Of a stretch of DNA of 64,000 nucleotides, positions 52,945-64,000 are shown in pieces; position 1 is the stretch's first letter, and the number at the start of each line of letters is the position of its first letter. The stretch is from Bathynomus jamesi. Lineage: Eukaryota > Arthropoda > Malacostraca > Isopoda > Cirolanidae. The DNA lies in NCBI GenBank assembly GCA_023014485.1, contig JAJOZX010008801.1, forward strand, positions 62,001-126,000, written 5' to 3'. Under the pieces are notes generated by a model. It saw only the letters and a program-made list of their open reading frames with translations, searched no databases and was not told the DNA's origin. The position numbers were made by a program, and so were the translations under genes.

Positions 52945-53105
52945 ACCTAAGCTTTACGTGGGATCCGAACCATTACCATGCCAAAAGGAAGACCCAGAGA
53001 AGCGTCTTAATCGCCAAAATCTGAAGTCTGAACCGAGACTACTCGAACCCAGGACATTCAAATTAACAGTCTGGCGTTCTACCACGAGGTGACTTAGATG
53101 GGTTG
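52945..53105 (-). mobile_element. tRNA-derived SINE relic
   Basis: On the minus strand a head CACCTCGTGGTAGAACGCC with B-box GGTTCGAGTAG is followed by GGCGATTAAGACGC and ATGGTTCGGATCCCACGTAA, the latter like unit 2 of the dimeric SINE. The first unit differs from that of the copies at 3690 and 22313. Confidence 0.62.
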
Positions 53106-53160
53106 CTGGACAGAAACGAACGAAACGAACTTTTAATTAAAAGTTTTGCCGGCTGAAAAG

Positions 53161-54200
53161 AAGCTTATAATTAGACAGTTGAAACGCAAAGCGATCTATC
53201 TGCAAAAATATATTAAAATTACAGGGTGATCCAAAACTGTGTTCTACCCCCAAAATAATTTATTGCACATTATTTTTTGAGGAACATTATATTGGATCAC
53301 CCTGAATTCTTCTTCCTTTTCCGCTGGTGATCCGTGTACAGTTGTTACAAAAAATATGGTCCAAAGAAAGAAGCTTATAATTAGACAGTTGAAACGCAAA
53401 GCGATCTATCTGCAAAAATATATTAAAATTACAGGGTGATCCAAAACTGTGTTCTACCCCCAAATAATTTATTGCACATTATTTTTGAGGAACATTATAT
53501 TGGATCACCCTGAATTCTTCTTCCTTTTCCGCTGGTGATCCGTGTACAGTGGTTACAAAAAATATGGTCCAAAGAAAGAAGCTTATAATTAGACAGTTGA
53601 AACGCAAAGCGATCTATCTGCAAAAATATATTAAAATTACAGGGTGATCCAAAACTGTGTTCTACCCCCAAAATAATTTATTGCACATTATTTTTTGAGG
53701 AACATTATATTGGATCACCCTGAATTCTTCTTCCTTTTCCGCTGGTGATCCGTGTACAGTTGTTACAAAAAATATGGTCCAAAGAAAGAAGCTTATAATT
53801 AGACAGTTGAAACGCAAAGCGATCTATCTGCAAAAATATATTAAAATTACAGGGTGATCCAAAACTGTGTTCTACCCCCAAAATAATTTATTGCACATTA
53901 TTTTTTGGAACACTATATTGGATCACTCTGAATTCTTCTTTCCTTTTCCGCTGGTGATCCGTGTACAGTGGTTACAAAAATATGGTCCAAAGAAAGAAGC
54001 TTATAATTAGACAGTTGAAACGCAAAGCGATCTATCTGCAAAAATATATTAAAATTACAGGGTGATCCAAAACTGTGTTCTACCCCCAAAATAATTTATT
54101 GCACATTATTTTTTGAGGAACACTATATTGGATCACTCTGAATTCTTCTTCCTTTTCCGCTGGTGATCCGTGTACAGTGGTTACAAAAAATATGGTCCAA
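53161..54200. repeat. 209-bp satellite, five copies, built around a mini-MITE
   Basis: Unit starts (aagcttataattagacagtt) are at 53161, 53371, 53579, 53789 and 53997, giving periods of 208-210. Each unit holds a segment of about 90 bp with ends ACAGGGTGATCCAA and its inverse, which alone would look like a Tc1-type MITE. Copies differ by single-base changes, and copy 4 has a short deletion (gaacac). Confidence 0.93.
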
Positions 54201-55900
54201 GGCTATTTTTTTTAAAGCGTGACCGGTCAAGTGTAGTTATCAATCGTGTGAAAGAAGAATTATTAGATTTAAGTGTCTCGCATCCTAAAACTGTTTCAAG
54301 AGCTTATTACTATATTTCTTTCGAAGGCGTCATAAATGCTGTACGTTGTTGTGCAGTTAATAATAATAATAATAATAATAAATGGATACAAACGCGTTTG
54401 GGAAACATTACATCGTAAAAAATAATAATGTTATAAAGGTAAACAAAGGTTATATCATAAAATCTTTAATATTACTTCGAGTAAATTATAACTCCACCGA
54501 AGGACTGATTATGCTTGGCAGGTCACATTTTAAAACTAACGTTAGGTCAAACTTTTTGTAATGACTCTACATACATCACTTTGCAACGCGGTGTGTGAGC
54601 GAATAGTTACATACGTTTAAGGCGTCACTGGAGCGTAAAACTATTCGCTTACACCGCTTTCTAAAGTCTTCTACGTACATAGATCACGCTTAATTTTGAT
54701 ATTTTTTTGCGGATAGATTACTCTCTCCGTGGCTTTTAATTATTCAACTGTTGTAGGAGAACATTGCTGAGAATAAAAGTCGTAGAATGGAAGCGTTATC
54801 CAGTTGAGCAATGATGGAGAAGGATTTTTATTTCTCTTAAAAAAATTGATGAACTAAAAATGGTTCATTTCAGATTTACATTTCGTTGTAGACCCTGAGA
54901 GGTCTTTTGGAAAGGAAGTACGATTTCACCTCGCTCTACATTGTAAGCTCAAATGAAATGGTTTTTGCTATGTAAGATAATCGTCATCTCTGCAGCGATT
55001 TTGTCATAAAAGAAAAGCGCAGTCAGGAACGTGGCATTGTTGGGTTTTGTCACAAATTTCTTTAAGTGACGTTTTGTTTAAGAGTAAAGATAAAAACTTC
55101 TAAATTTAGAACTTATAACTTCTTTTTTGAGGCTGCATTCTACAGGGATAGGTTTTTCCTTCTTTTGGGTATTAAAACTTCTTATCGGATGATATAATAA
55201 AATTTTTTAATGCAACATAACTTCTTTATATAGAAGAAATGGGCTCAAAACTATTTTTAGAATGATTTGAGACAATAAAAGAAAATATTTCTACGTATAC
55301 AAGATTGCGGTAAGTCTTTGTTTTCTGTGTGGAAAACGTGAAGTTAATATATACAATCTTTCCGGCTTAGTCGAGGAACTGTAACTATCGTATTAGCATA
55401 CAAATTTCAACTAGAATTAGATTCAGTTCGATAAGGTTGTTTTTTAGCGAGACTTTCTTTCGCTGTTTGGGGCCAATGAATGAAGTTCGCTCTTTGAGAT
55501 GGGTGTGGTGGCCGAATTGGGAGTTCAGTTTGAGATTCGAGGCACGGCCCTTTTTTTAAGGGCTTCACTCGCTCGTAACTCGATTCGTCGTCGTACAACG
55601 TCAGTTGTGTTTCATTACCATTTCTACAATCGCGAGATTTTAAATTCTTTAACCTCAAGTTTGGAGATGAACTTTGATTGTGACTAAAGTACTCGAACTC
55701 GTTAATCTTTAGGGATTCTTTTGCGCGTATTTTTAGTTAGTCAGGGACCTCAGCGACCTTCAGAGTGCGTGGAACATGCCTTACAAGAACACAGGGGCAT
55801 TTCAGGGATGGGAAGGTGGGGACGTAAATAAATAAGTTAGATGCGGCGGCCTTCGGGATTAATTCTGTTTTTCATTTAGAAATAAAAACATATTTAGGAA
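54201..55900. other. No gene recognised; one inverted pair
   Basis: GCGGTGTGTGAGCGAATAGTT (54580-54600) has an inverted partner ending near 54657, a 75-bp hairpin of unknown origin. A short (AAT)n lies at 54358-54380. The frame at 54170-54418 overlaps satellite and AAT repeat and is not a convincing gene. Confidence 0.45.
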
Positions 55901-55904
55901 AAAA

Positions 55905-56117
55905 ACCGTATGACGTTAACTTTCAGGATTAACTTTCTGGATTAACTTTCAGGATTAACTTTCAGGATTAACTTTCTGGATTAACTTTCAGGATTAACTT
56001 TCTGGATTAACTTTCAGGATTAACTTTCAGGATTAGCTTTCAGGATTAACTCTCAGGATTAACTTTCAGGATTAACTTTCTGGATTAACTTTCAGGATTA
56101 ACTTTCAGGATTAACTT
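55905..56117. repeat. 13-bp minisatellite, about 15 copies
   Basis: The unit is aactttcaggatt, with a variant aactttctggatt in about a third of the copies. Confidence 0.92.
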
Positions 56118-56197
56118 CTTGCAAGCAAAATTGAATACAGTCAATATAAACCTTTTTGCTTTCGGGGAAACATGTGGGAAACGTTAATCTATTCGAC

Positions 56198-56200
<3 letters not shown>

Positions 56201-56239
<39 letters not shown>

Positions 56240-56254
56240 TAATAATAATAATAA
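56201..56254. repeat. (TAA)n microsatellite
   Basis: About 18 TAA units with one CAA. Frames on both strands through it give poly-N or poly-I and are not genes. Confidence 0.92.
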
Positions 56255-56775
56255 AGTGTATAAAATGTGTGCAGACAATACTAAATGCGTCTTCCTTTTT
56301 GTTGCCTTGAATCCTCTCCTGCTTCTTAATGTGTTTGAAAAGCTCTCGTCTTTCGATCGTCCTCCTCCCATCAGCAGTTTCCCTCTTCGATGAGGGAGAG
56401 GGAAGCGCAGCGGAAAGCGTCATTGTGTGTCGGGATTTAAGTGTCCGTGTCGCGTCGCTTTTCGAGTTTTTTTTTGGGGGGGGGGATTGGAGCGGGGCAT
56501 TCATTCATGGAAGACGCTTCTTGTTGGACTCCATTTGGCGTCGATGGGTCATTCAAAGGGGGAAATGGCCCTCTCCGACGAATTCTCCCGAATAGACGAG
56601 TTGGGAGATCGAAGGTCGTTTAAAATAAAATGGTTTCGAGGTTCGGGTTTGTTACGTTACGTCACGTTACGTTCATTTGACTTACGTTGATTGGATTGCT
56701 CAACTTCTCGGCTCTGGAGAATTCGATCGAAAATGTGACACACATTCGGCTGGTGTACGCAGGTGTTATTCCGAG

Positions 56776-56809
<34 letters not shown>

Positions 56810-57040
56810 GGTATATATATATAGCTCAAGAAATGAAATTGAAAAGCGAAGGCACATTTAGGCTTTCACTTTTCTTTGTGGATTTAATTTTGCCTCAATG
56901 TAATGCTTATATATATATATATATTTTTTGCTAGAGTTCAACGCTGAAGCATGGTGGCATTGGGCTCTGCGCAGGTGAAATTCTTTAGTTACACATTTGT
57001 AGGAAATCGATTTGAATGATTGGCAATATCATTGATACCC
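56255..57040. other. No gene recognised
   Basis: Moderate-GC DNA with overlapping short frames (56329-56690) without known motifs. (CA)n at 56780-56808 and TA runs at 56813-56822 and 56909-56922. Confidence 0.4.
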
Positions 57041-57044
57041 AGCG

Positions 57045-57148
57045 GTCGTTTTCAATGGGTAACCCATTTCCCTATAAGCGACCTGAAAACCACTGAGGTC
57101 GGGGGTTCGACTCCAGATGGGGTTGGTAATAATAATAATAATAATACA
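57045..57148 (+). mobile_element. tRNA-derived SINE head with (TAA)n
   Basis: GTAACCCATTTCCCTATAAGC, then ACCACTGAGG and a B-box GGTTCGACTCC at about 57103-57113, followed by agatggggttgg and (TAA)6. The A-box is degenerate. The tail after the TAA run (gttggcctgagtcctgtgc) may be the SINE body. Confidence 0.55.
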
Positions 57149-58115
57149 GGAGTTAGCATTCGTTGGCCTGAGTCCTGTGCCAGTGTCTGACCCTCCCCAT
57201 TGAATAATAGTATCATTGATAAAATGCGATACAGCTAGTAGGTAGGTATAGGGTGACTGCAACGTCGTAAAAATGTGAATTTTACTTAGCTTCATCGCCA
57301 ACTCTCATGCAAAATGGCTTCTTCCCCTCAAAAAACCCCCCTCGGGTTCAAAAGAAGAAGAAAACTATTGGTTCTTACGAAAATCGCCGTTCCCCTCGTT
57401 ATCATATAGTTCCCCTCGTTGTCATATACAGTATCTTGTAATATCCTTGTTGTTGGTATTGTCTTTGTTTCGCGATTCTTTTCAAGAAATTTTAGCTCTT
57501 TGATGCGTTTCTGGGGCCCGTTATCGATTTCCTTATTCTTGGACCCCTCCCCCCCCTTTCTATTTTTTTTTTATTTTCGCTTACGTGAACTTTAATAGTC
57601 TGATCTCGACTGCATTTCCCCCGTAACAGTAAAAATATTTCTGAAATGTATTTTTTAAAGTTTTAAGTCGATCCCGAACTGGTATTTGATTTTTGTTTTA
57701 TTACGAACAATGCGGCGCGGAGGATAACGTCATTTTTTTTCTCACGTCATATTTTTACGGAGATTTATTTTAGAGCTAGGTTAGGTTAGGTTAAGTTTGT
57801 TAGTGTTAAAAGAATGTTCCGTCGACCAAATATATCTATAAGTCCGAGGTGGGTGGCGGCGGCAGCAGCAGCAGCAGCAGCATTTTCTTGGGTGTAATGT
57901 TTCCCAATCTTTTCTGGCTGAAGGCACCATAGTGCCATCTGCTTTCTTTTTAGCGATTCCTGGGGGGGGGGGGGATTTACATTTTCTACTGTTCAAGATC
58001 TAGTCCTCCCCCACCCTTACCACTACGTAATTTCAAACTGCACCAATACAAATTCCATTTAGATGTAATAGATGCTGAATATTTTGTTTTATTTGAAATT
58101 TGCATATCCAAGATT

Positions 58116-58130
<15 letters not shown>
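57149..58130. other. No gene; (CAG)n and short TTAGG run
   Basis: Three-unit GGTTA word at 57779-57793; (CAG)6 at 57864-57881; poly-G at 57962-57974; (CA)n then (TA)n at 58115-58167. No coding signal. Confidence 0.45.
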
Positions 58131-58167
<37 letters not shown>

Positions 58168-58440
58168 GGTACAGGGTCCATGAAAACGGGAATGGAAAGT
58201 ACCTTCAGAATACGAGGCCCAAAGCTTTTTAATGGCCTACCAAAAGAAGTGAGGAACCTCCACACACCGACCTGAATAGTTTCAAGAACCAGCTGGGCAG
58301 GTTTTTGTGCGAAGTCCCTGACCAGCCATGCGTGGCTGGCTACGAGGGCAGGAGGAGATCGAAAGCAATTCCCTCCCTCACCATATTTCGCAAATGAGAT
58401 GAGATGTTGCAGAGGGTTCGACCGCACGTCGATCCTGAAG
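58168..58440 (+). pseudogene. LINE ORF2 C-terminus fragment
   Basis: Reads STFRIRGPKLFNGLPKEVRN, then after a frame change LNSFKNQLGRFLCEVPDQP and GYEGRRRSKAIPS. This RGPKLFN / FK..L..FL..VPD pattern is the C-terminal signature of several CR1/Rex-type LINE families. It is 5' truncated at a TA tract. Confidence 0.72.
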
Positions 58441-58479
58441 CGTCGTTCAAACTCATAAAATATTATAAAGTAAGTATAT

Positions 58480-59012
58480 ACGAGGAGTGATCAAAAAGTA
58501 TCGATAATTTTATTGCTACGGACAAATGAATGCAAATAAGAAATAACCGTTTACATATGTGAGTCTTCCTGCCCTCTGGCGTCTGCAGTCTGAAGCAAAA
58601 TCTGCTATCATGAGTCAGTAGTTGGTTGGAGCGCTTAAAGGGAGGGTGTGTTTTTGCAGTACGTCGAAATCTCGGAAATGGAGCAACGCGCGTACCAAAC
58701 TTGGAAAATCTGCATCGGAGACGAACGAAATGATTAAAACAGCTTTTGGAAATGATGCTCTCAGTGTAGCTAACGTTTACAAATGGCACAAAAAGTTTAA
58801 AAATGGAGAAACATCGCTTGAAAACAAGGAACGCAGTGGCCGCCCTTCCACTTCTCATTACGGATGAAAATGTCCAACAGATTCGATTTCTGGTACGTTA
58901 GCTACACTGAGAGCATCATTTCCAAAAGCTGTTTTAATCATTTCGTTCGTCTCCGAACGCGCGTTGCTCCATTTCCGAGATTTCGACGTACTGCAAAAAT
59001 ACACCCTCCTTT
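58480..59012 (+). pseudogene. mariner 5' end in a snap-back duplication
   Basis: The plus strand has the end acgaggagtgatcaaaaagt and a helix-turn-helix: ANVYKWHKKFKNGETSLE and ERSGRPSTS (58765-58855), typical of mariner N-termini. 58641-58776 is repeated as its reverse complement at 58895-59009 (115 bp, with about 21 bp deleted). The catalytic domain is missing. The loop of 118 bp holds the second half of the domain. Confidence 0.85.
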
Positions 59013-59074
59013 TTATATATTATATTATATATATTATATATTATATATATATATTATACACACTGTATATATTG

Positions 59075-59082
<8 letters not shown>

Positions 59083-59150
<68 letters not shown>
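59083..59150. repeat. (GA)n microsatellite at a LINE 3' end
   Basis: About 33 GA units with one TA. It directly follows the 3' terminus of the minus-strand CR1-like LINE. Confidence 0.9.
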
Positions 59151-59151
<1 letters not shown>

Positions 59152-60920
59152 ACAAGGAAAAGAAGTACCTCAAAAGGCCTTGCGGCCCATACCGAGGAGG
59201 TACCAATGGCAACGGGTGCCAGGGAAAATTTTGTCTTTCAACTATGCTAGCAGTAGTAGAAAACTGGATAGAAAAGTAGAAGGCTCCTCCCCACCCTCCG
59301 CTCCCTCCCTGCAGAGGCAGGTACGGAAAAGGTTGAAGAAAATACCTTGACCCTGGAAAAGTAGCCAAGGAAATTTTACAGGAAAGTGGAGAATATATAA
59401 ATAGCTCTATATTTAGCTTGCTCACAGAGACCGATCAAGCGAACTCCTGCAGAGGTTTCTGAGGTTTTAATCTTAAACTATGAGTGTGTTCAGTACTTTG
59501 TCTAGCCTATTTTTAAACAGATTTACAATTTGACTGGAAACAACCTCTGAGGGAAGTTGGTTCCAGATATTAACTATTTTATAGGAAAAGAAATTTCCGC
59601 AGACTGAGGTCCTAAATGTCTTTACACACTCAAATAGTGTGCAAGATTTCGTCTAACCTTTTCTTGAACTGATCCACAGAGGAACTGTTCACAACTTCGA
59701 AGGTAACTGTTCCATGTGTCACAGATCTTATACGTAACGTAATTCCCACACACACTAGTCCTAAACCGTTTCAAATCCAACTTCCAACCATTGTTGCGAG
59801 TTGGGTTATCATTTAAACTAAACATACTTCTAAAATCGACATCGTTGAACCCTCGTAAGAGCTTGAAAACCTCGATCAGTTGACCGCGCAGCCTCCGAGT
59901 TTCAAGCGAAAACAAGTTCAGGCTCGTAACCGTCGATTGTAGCCCATATGCCTAACGGAAGGGATCAACTTTGTGGCCCTCGCCTGCACTCGCTCCAGCC
60001 TCTCAATATCTTTCTGAGGGTGGGCGACCAGAACTGCACAGCATACTCCAGTACGGCCGAACAAGGGAATTGTACAGTGAGAGCACAATCTCCTTGTTCC
60101 GAAACTGAAATTGCCTCCTGATATAATCCAATAGTTTCTGGGCTTTCTTTTCCACCTCTACACACTGTTTCGTAAACTTAAGGTCGCTGCTAATTAGCAC
60201 ACCCAAGTCCTTTTCTAAATCAGTCACCTCGATATTACTGCCCAACATCGAGTAGTCCGACTTGGGATTGGCGTAGCCAATGTGCATCACTTTGCATTTA
60301 CCCAAGTTAAACGGCATTTGCCATTTTTCGGACCACTCTCCTATCCTACCTAGGTCCGCACGCAGTTCCTCGATCGCTTCGGGCGTCCCAACATTGGCCC
60401 CAGCTTGGTGTCATCAGCGAATTTGGCGATCCGACTGACGATGCCACCGTCGATATCATTATGTAAATGGTAAACAACAGCGGCCCCAAAACGGAACCCT
60501 GAGGAACCCCACTAGTGACCGAGGCCCAACCCGAACTAGCCCCTTTAATTACCACCCTCTGCCGCCTATTCCTCAGCCAGTTTTCAATCCACCTACCTAT
60601 TTCCCCACCGATACCCAGCGCGCGCACTTTCGCCATTAGCCGGCGGTGAGGTACCTTATCAAAGGCTTTCTGAAAGTCGAGATAAAGTATATCAATCGCC
60701 CTACTCTTATCGTACTCACTCAACATGACGTGGAAAAACTCGAGCAAGTTGGTGAGACACGACCTATGCCGTCTAAAACCCATGTTGGGAGTCCCCAAGC
60801 AGCTTGTAGGAATCCAAATGGTCAACGATTCTATCAGCTATTATCCTTTCTAATAATTTACCTACTACTGAAGTGAGACTAATAGGACATAGTTCCCTGG
60901 ACTTTCGTGATCCCCTTTCT
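59151..60920 (-). pseudogene. CR1-like LINE bounded by GA tracts on both sides
   Basis: Minus-strand order: ISLTSVVGKLLERIIADRIV (60880), GFRRHRSCLTNLLEFFHV (60780), LYLDFQKAFDKVPHRRL (60690), GVPQGSVLGPLLFTIYI (60510), then after frameshifts MPFNLGKCKVMHIGYANP (60317), EKDLGVLISSDLKFTKQCV, KAQKLLDYIRRQFQF and LFSLETRRLRGQLIEVFK (59905). The FADD box lies in a shifted frame near 60420. The 3' end gaggtacttcttttccttgt with aactctctctc joins the GA tract. It is 5' truncated at a different position from the plus copy at 24944. Confidence 0.88.
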
Positions 60921-61440
<520 letters not shown>

Positions 61441-63015
61441 TAGTGTTTCAGGAGGAAAAGTCAATACTTCGGGAGGTGATAGTATCGGTCATTGTGAGAA
61501 AAAAGTTCATATGAACATGTGTCTAATTCTGAATGGTTACGGAGATAGAGCTGTTTGAATCTACAAATACAAAAGCATTGTTAATGGTAATCAAGAAAGA
61601 GAAACCAATTACTGTTTCTAACATTTAATGTTAAAACATTGGCATTTTGAATCGTATCAGATACAGAAATGACAAATTTGTTACAGTTTACAATACGTTT
61701 TCGAAAATCCCACCGTCAACCTCGATGCACTTTGCAACTCGTGTGCGAAGATCGCGTGTTGTTCGTCTGAGTTGATCTTGACGTTCCTTTATGCGGGCAG
61801 CAGCATCCAAATTGCGCGCGAGCAATTCGTCTCGTGTATCCACCTTTCTTTTGTAAACTTGACTTTTCGTCCACCCCCACAAACAATAATCTAACGGAGA
61901 GAGGTCTGGAGACCTTGGTGGCCATTGAATGGGACCACCGCGGCCGATCCATCGACCAGGGAAAGTTTGATTTAGGTATTGCATCACCAGACGGGTAGAA
62001 TGTGGTGGTGCTCCGTCATGCTGAAAGTACATATCAGCGCGTGTAGCCAAAGGAACATCCTCCAATAGTCCTGGCAATTCATTTTGTAGAAATTCTAGGT
62101 AATTTTGTCCTGTAAGACGATTCTCTAAAGTAACAGGGCCAATCGGCTGATCATCGATGATACCGCACCACACATTGGCAGAGAAGCGATGTTGAAAATT
62201 TGTTTCCACAGTGGCATTTGGATTTTCGTCTGACCACCGATGAGAGTTACGAGTGTTGTTGATACCGTCACGGGTGAAAGTAGCTTCATTGGTGAACAGT
62301 ATTAATCGAAGCAATCGGCGATTAGCATTTACCCAATGACAAAATTCCAGTCGCATGGCGGCGTCTCCTTGTTGAAGGTGGTGTACACGCTGTACATGAT
62401 ATGGATGCAAGCCTTCCTCACGTAATGTTCGCCATACTCTTGTGTGTGGTACACCGAGACGTGTAGAAATTCTTCGTGAGCTACAGTAGTAGTAGGACTA
62501 CGCTCTACCAACTGAAGAATGTTTTCCACTTCATCCACATCTTGTTCACCTTCACGTTCAGATGAAACATGAGCGCTGGGAAGTGTACCAGTCTCACGCA
62601 ATGTGTTGAAAACCCTGGTAAACACTTCGATCCGGAATTCTGCGGTTCGGAAACCGTCGACGGTATTCTGCAACAGCAGCTGTTGCACTTCCATCGCAAA
62701 AACCGTAGACATACACCATATCTGCATATTCGGCATGTGTGAAGGTGTGTGGCATTCTTAACACTGCTTCAAACACCAATGTCACTCACAACAGTCAGCT
62801 GTCGATTGGCTTATGTTACATGCTTGCATTACAGATTACATGATTCAAGGTTATAGGGGAGGGAAGGGAAAGGAAGAGCTGCGCGCGCATCAGATTCAAA
62901 CAGCTCTATCTCCGTAACCATTCAGAATTAGACACATGTTCATATGAACCTTTTTCTCACAATGACCGATACTATCACCTCCCGAAGTATTGACCTTTCC
63001 TCCTGAAACACCGTG
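61441..63015 (-). mobile_element. Nearly full-length Tc1/mariner-type transposon with about 120-bp inverted ends
   Basis: GTGTTTCAGGAGGAAA(AG/GG)TCAA leads the left end and the same text read inward leads the right end. The inversion runs about 120 bp (to gagctgtttgaatct at 61545-61559) with few changes. TA microsatellite lies on both sides, the expected target. The interior carries one transposase gene on the minus strand. Length and structure suggest a recently active family, although this copy is broken. Confidence 0.88.
61688..62785 (-). pseudogene. Tc1/mariner-type transposase (DUF4817-like N-terminus)
   Basis: The start at 62785 gives [15 protein letters not shown] and [14 protein letters not shown], a DNA-binding domain widespread in arthropod elements. 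A frameshift near 62610 leads to [16 protein letters not shown], and a second near 62400 to [12 protein letters not shown]. The catalytic part (62410-61688, 240 residues) has LFTNEATF, FQHDGAPPH and SPDLSPLDYCLWG. The first catalytic D is N here, so even with restored frames it should be inactive. The C-terminus ends GGIFENVL. Cleavage and joining of element ends is the family role. Confidence 0.9.
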
Positions 63016-63022
63016 TATATAT

Positions 63023-63056
<34 letters not shown>

Positions 63057-63060
63057 ACAG

Positions 63061-63316
63061 GGAATCTGTGTAACTAGGGATTTCATGAAATCCCTAAAAT
63101 GTTCAGGGATTTCATGTAGGTTAAGTCACGATATTTTTGTTAGTTTTAACGAAAATATCACGACGTAACCTAACTAATCGTCAAAGGCGTACAGTTGACG
63201 TAGCCGGGCATTCAATAATTTTCCCCATAGGTTTAACGAAAATATCACAACTTAACTTTACATGAAATCCCTGAACATTGTAGGGTTTTCATGAAATCCC
63301 TAATTACGCAGAGTCC
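63061..63316. mobile_element. GG-end foldback element (type H)
   Basis: GGAATCTGTGTAACTAGGG and GGACTCTGCGTAATTAGGG (right end read inward) begin arms of about 65 bp rich in GGGATTTCATGAAATCCC palindromes. Inside is the shared module as an inverted pair joined by GTTAGTTTTAAC, plus one more AAAATATCACAAC half at 63238. Possible flanks (taaca on both sides) are too short to call a duplication. Confidence 0.75.
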
Positions 63317-64000
63317 CCGTAACATAAGTCTCTTTACCGACGAACCTTTTCCTATTAAAATAAAGTGAGGGTTAATGGGGTAAAGGGATTATGGGACACC
63401 CTGTATATATTATAGTATCGCTTCAGTTATTGGAAGGAAATAATGAATATACAGTGCTTGAAATATTAAGACAGTTAACTCGAGTTTATCCACAAGGTAC
63501 AAACGAAGAAGATTTTTTTTGCTGTTTTTCATCTTTTTCTCATTGAAGTTTGTTTGATTCTCAGAATTGATAGTCAATTTCGGATGAACTGTTCCCGATC
63601 GAACATATTTTGGCACTATTCTGCCCGTGAGGCTCAACTTAGTGCCACGTATGAACATGATCACTGGTGCCATTCGCGGTCGAAACGATTCTGGTTACTT
63701 GGTCAACGCGAATGTTCCGCATTTTGGCTCTTTATTTTTGGTGAATCCGAGTGTCGTTTGTTTTGTTTTAGGGACACCCTGTTATTAATATAATTTTTTT
63801 CCTCGTTATTAATTTAGGAATTTTATTCGGTTTTATATTAATAATAATGAGAAAAATGATGGGTTTTAAGAATGATTTTTGTACGGGTTCGATTGGAATT
63901 ATTTTTTTTAATTCGATTGGAAATGACAGATTTATAATTAAGTTAAATTAAAAAATGTTAAATTGAATCAAACACAAATGAAATAATGAAAACACTCGAG
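63317..64000. other. Two CAGGGTGTCCC-type ends, no gene
   Basis: GGGACACCCTGTA at 63396 and GGGACACCCTGTTA at 63770 lie in the same orientation, so they look like two right-hand ends of Tc1-type elements rather than a pair. The frames at 63410-63673 and 63554-63793 have no motif I know. The last 200 bp is AT-rich. Confidence 0.45.

Noticed and set aside
54170..54418. Small gene after the satellite
   Set aside because: It starts inside the satellite unit and ends in an AAT run; the middle shows no known motif.
56172..56504. Asparagine- or isoleucine-rich frames
   Set aside because: They are translations of a TAA microsatellite on both strands.

Overview
The window looks like repeat-dense, gene-poor DNA from an arthropod. 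A crustacean-type genome is my best guess, with low certainty. The reasons are TTAGG-type (CCTAA)n tracts, very dense TA, GA, CA and AAT microsatellites, and a mix of Penelope-like, CR1/Jockey/Daphne-like LINE, hAT, piggyBac and Tc1/mariner sequences. I found no host protein-coding gene, no rRNA and no convincing functional tRNA gene. Every coding stretch I can recognise is a broken reverse transcriptase, endonuclease or transposase from a mobile element.

Layout. 0.3-2.1 kb: a hAT-like MITE, a tRNA-like relic and the first foldback element. 3.1-7.8 kb: a tRNA-bearing palindrome and two Penelope-like elements head to head, broken by a dimeric tRNA SINE and a telomere-repeat-bearing element. 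8.3-10.5 kb: a dispersed repeat hit by foldback insertions; less interrupted relatives lie at 33.0-33.9 and 42.8-45.3 kb and show the empty sites. 11.5-18 kb: a tRNA-like unit between inverted arms, more foldbacks, a LINE reverse transcriptase and a LINE 3' end. 20-22.6 kb: a Jockey-like LINE split by a hAT-like element, then a second dimeric SINE. 24-30.3 kb: a CR1-like LINE starting in a (CT)n tract, Penelope 3' ends, a perfect 81-bp-arm palindrome and a decayed Tc1/mariner transposase. 30.3-41 kb: mostly unrecognised, with hAT, piggyBac and Tc1-type MITEs and a 22-bp AT-rich satellite. 41-49 kb: a Daphne-like LINE, the third large repeat copy and a long LINE carrying nested insertions. 50-58 kb: MITEs and a 209-bp satellite. 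58-63.3 kb: a mariner snap-back, an inverted CR1-like LINE between GA tracts, a nearly full-length Tc1/mariner-type element with long inverted repeats, and a last foldback.

The most striking signal is a family of foldback elements whose ends begin with GG. Seven have perfect 8-bp target duplications and three more have near-perfect ones. Their outermost 17-25 bp differ strongly from copy to copy, yet the two arms of each copy match. Most of them share an internal inverted module built from AAAATATCACGAC and TAACCTAACCAATCG, and two others carry telomere-like arrays. Merlin-type (IS1016-related) non-autonomous elements are the nearest known class I can suggest; that assignment is inference.

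A second theme is snap-back duplication: tRNA-like units, Penelope ends, a mariner 5' end and MITEs all occur as near-perfect palindromes. All alignments were made by eye, so mismatch counts and element edges are approximate unless stated.
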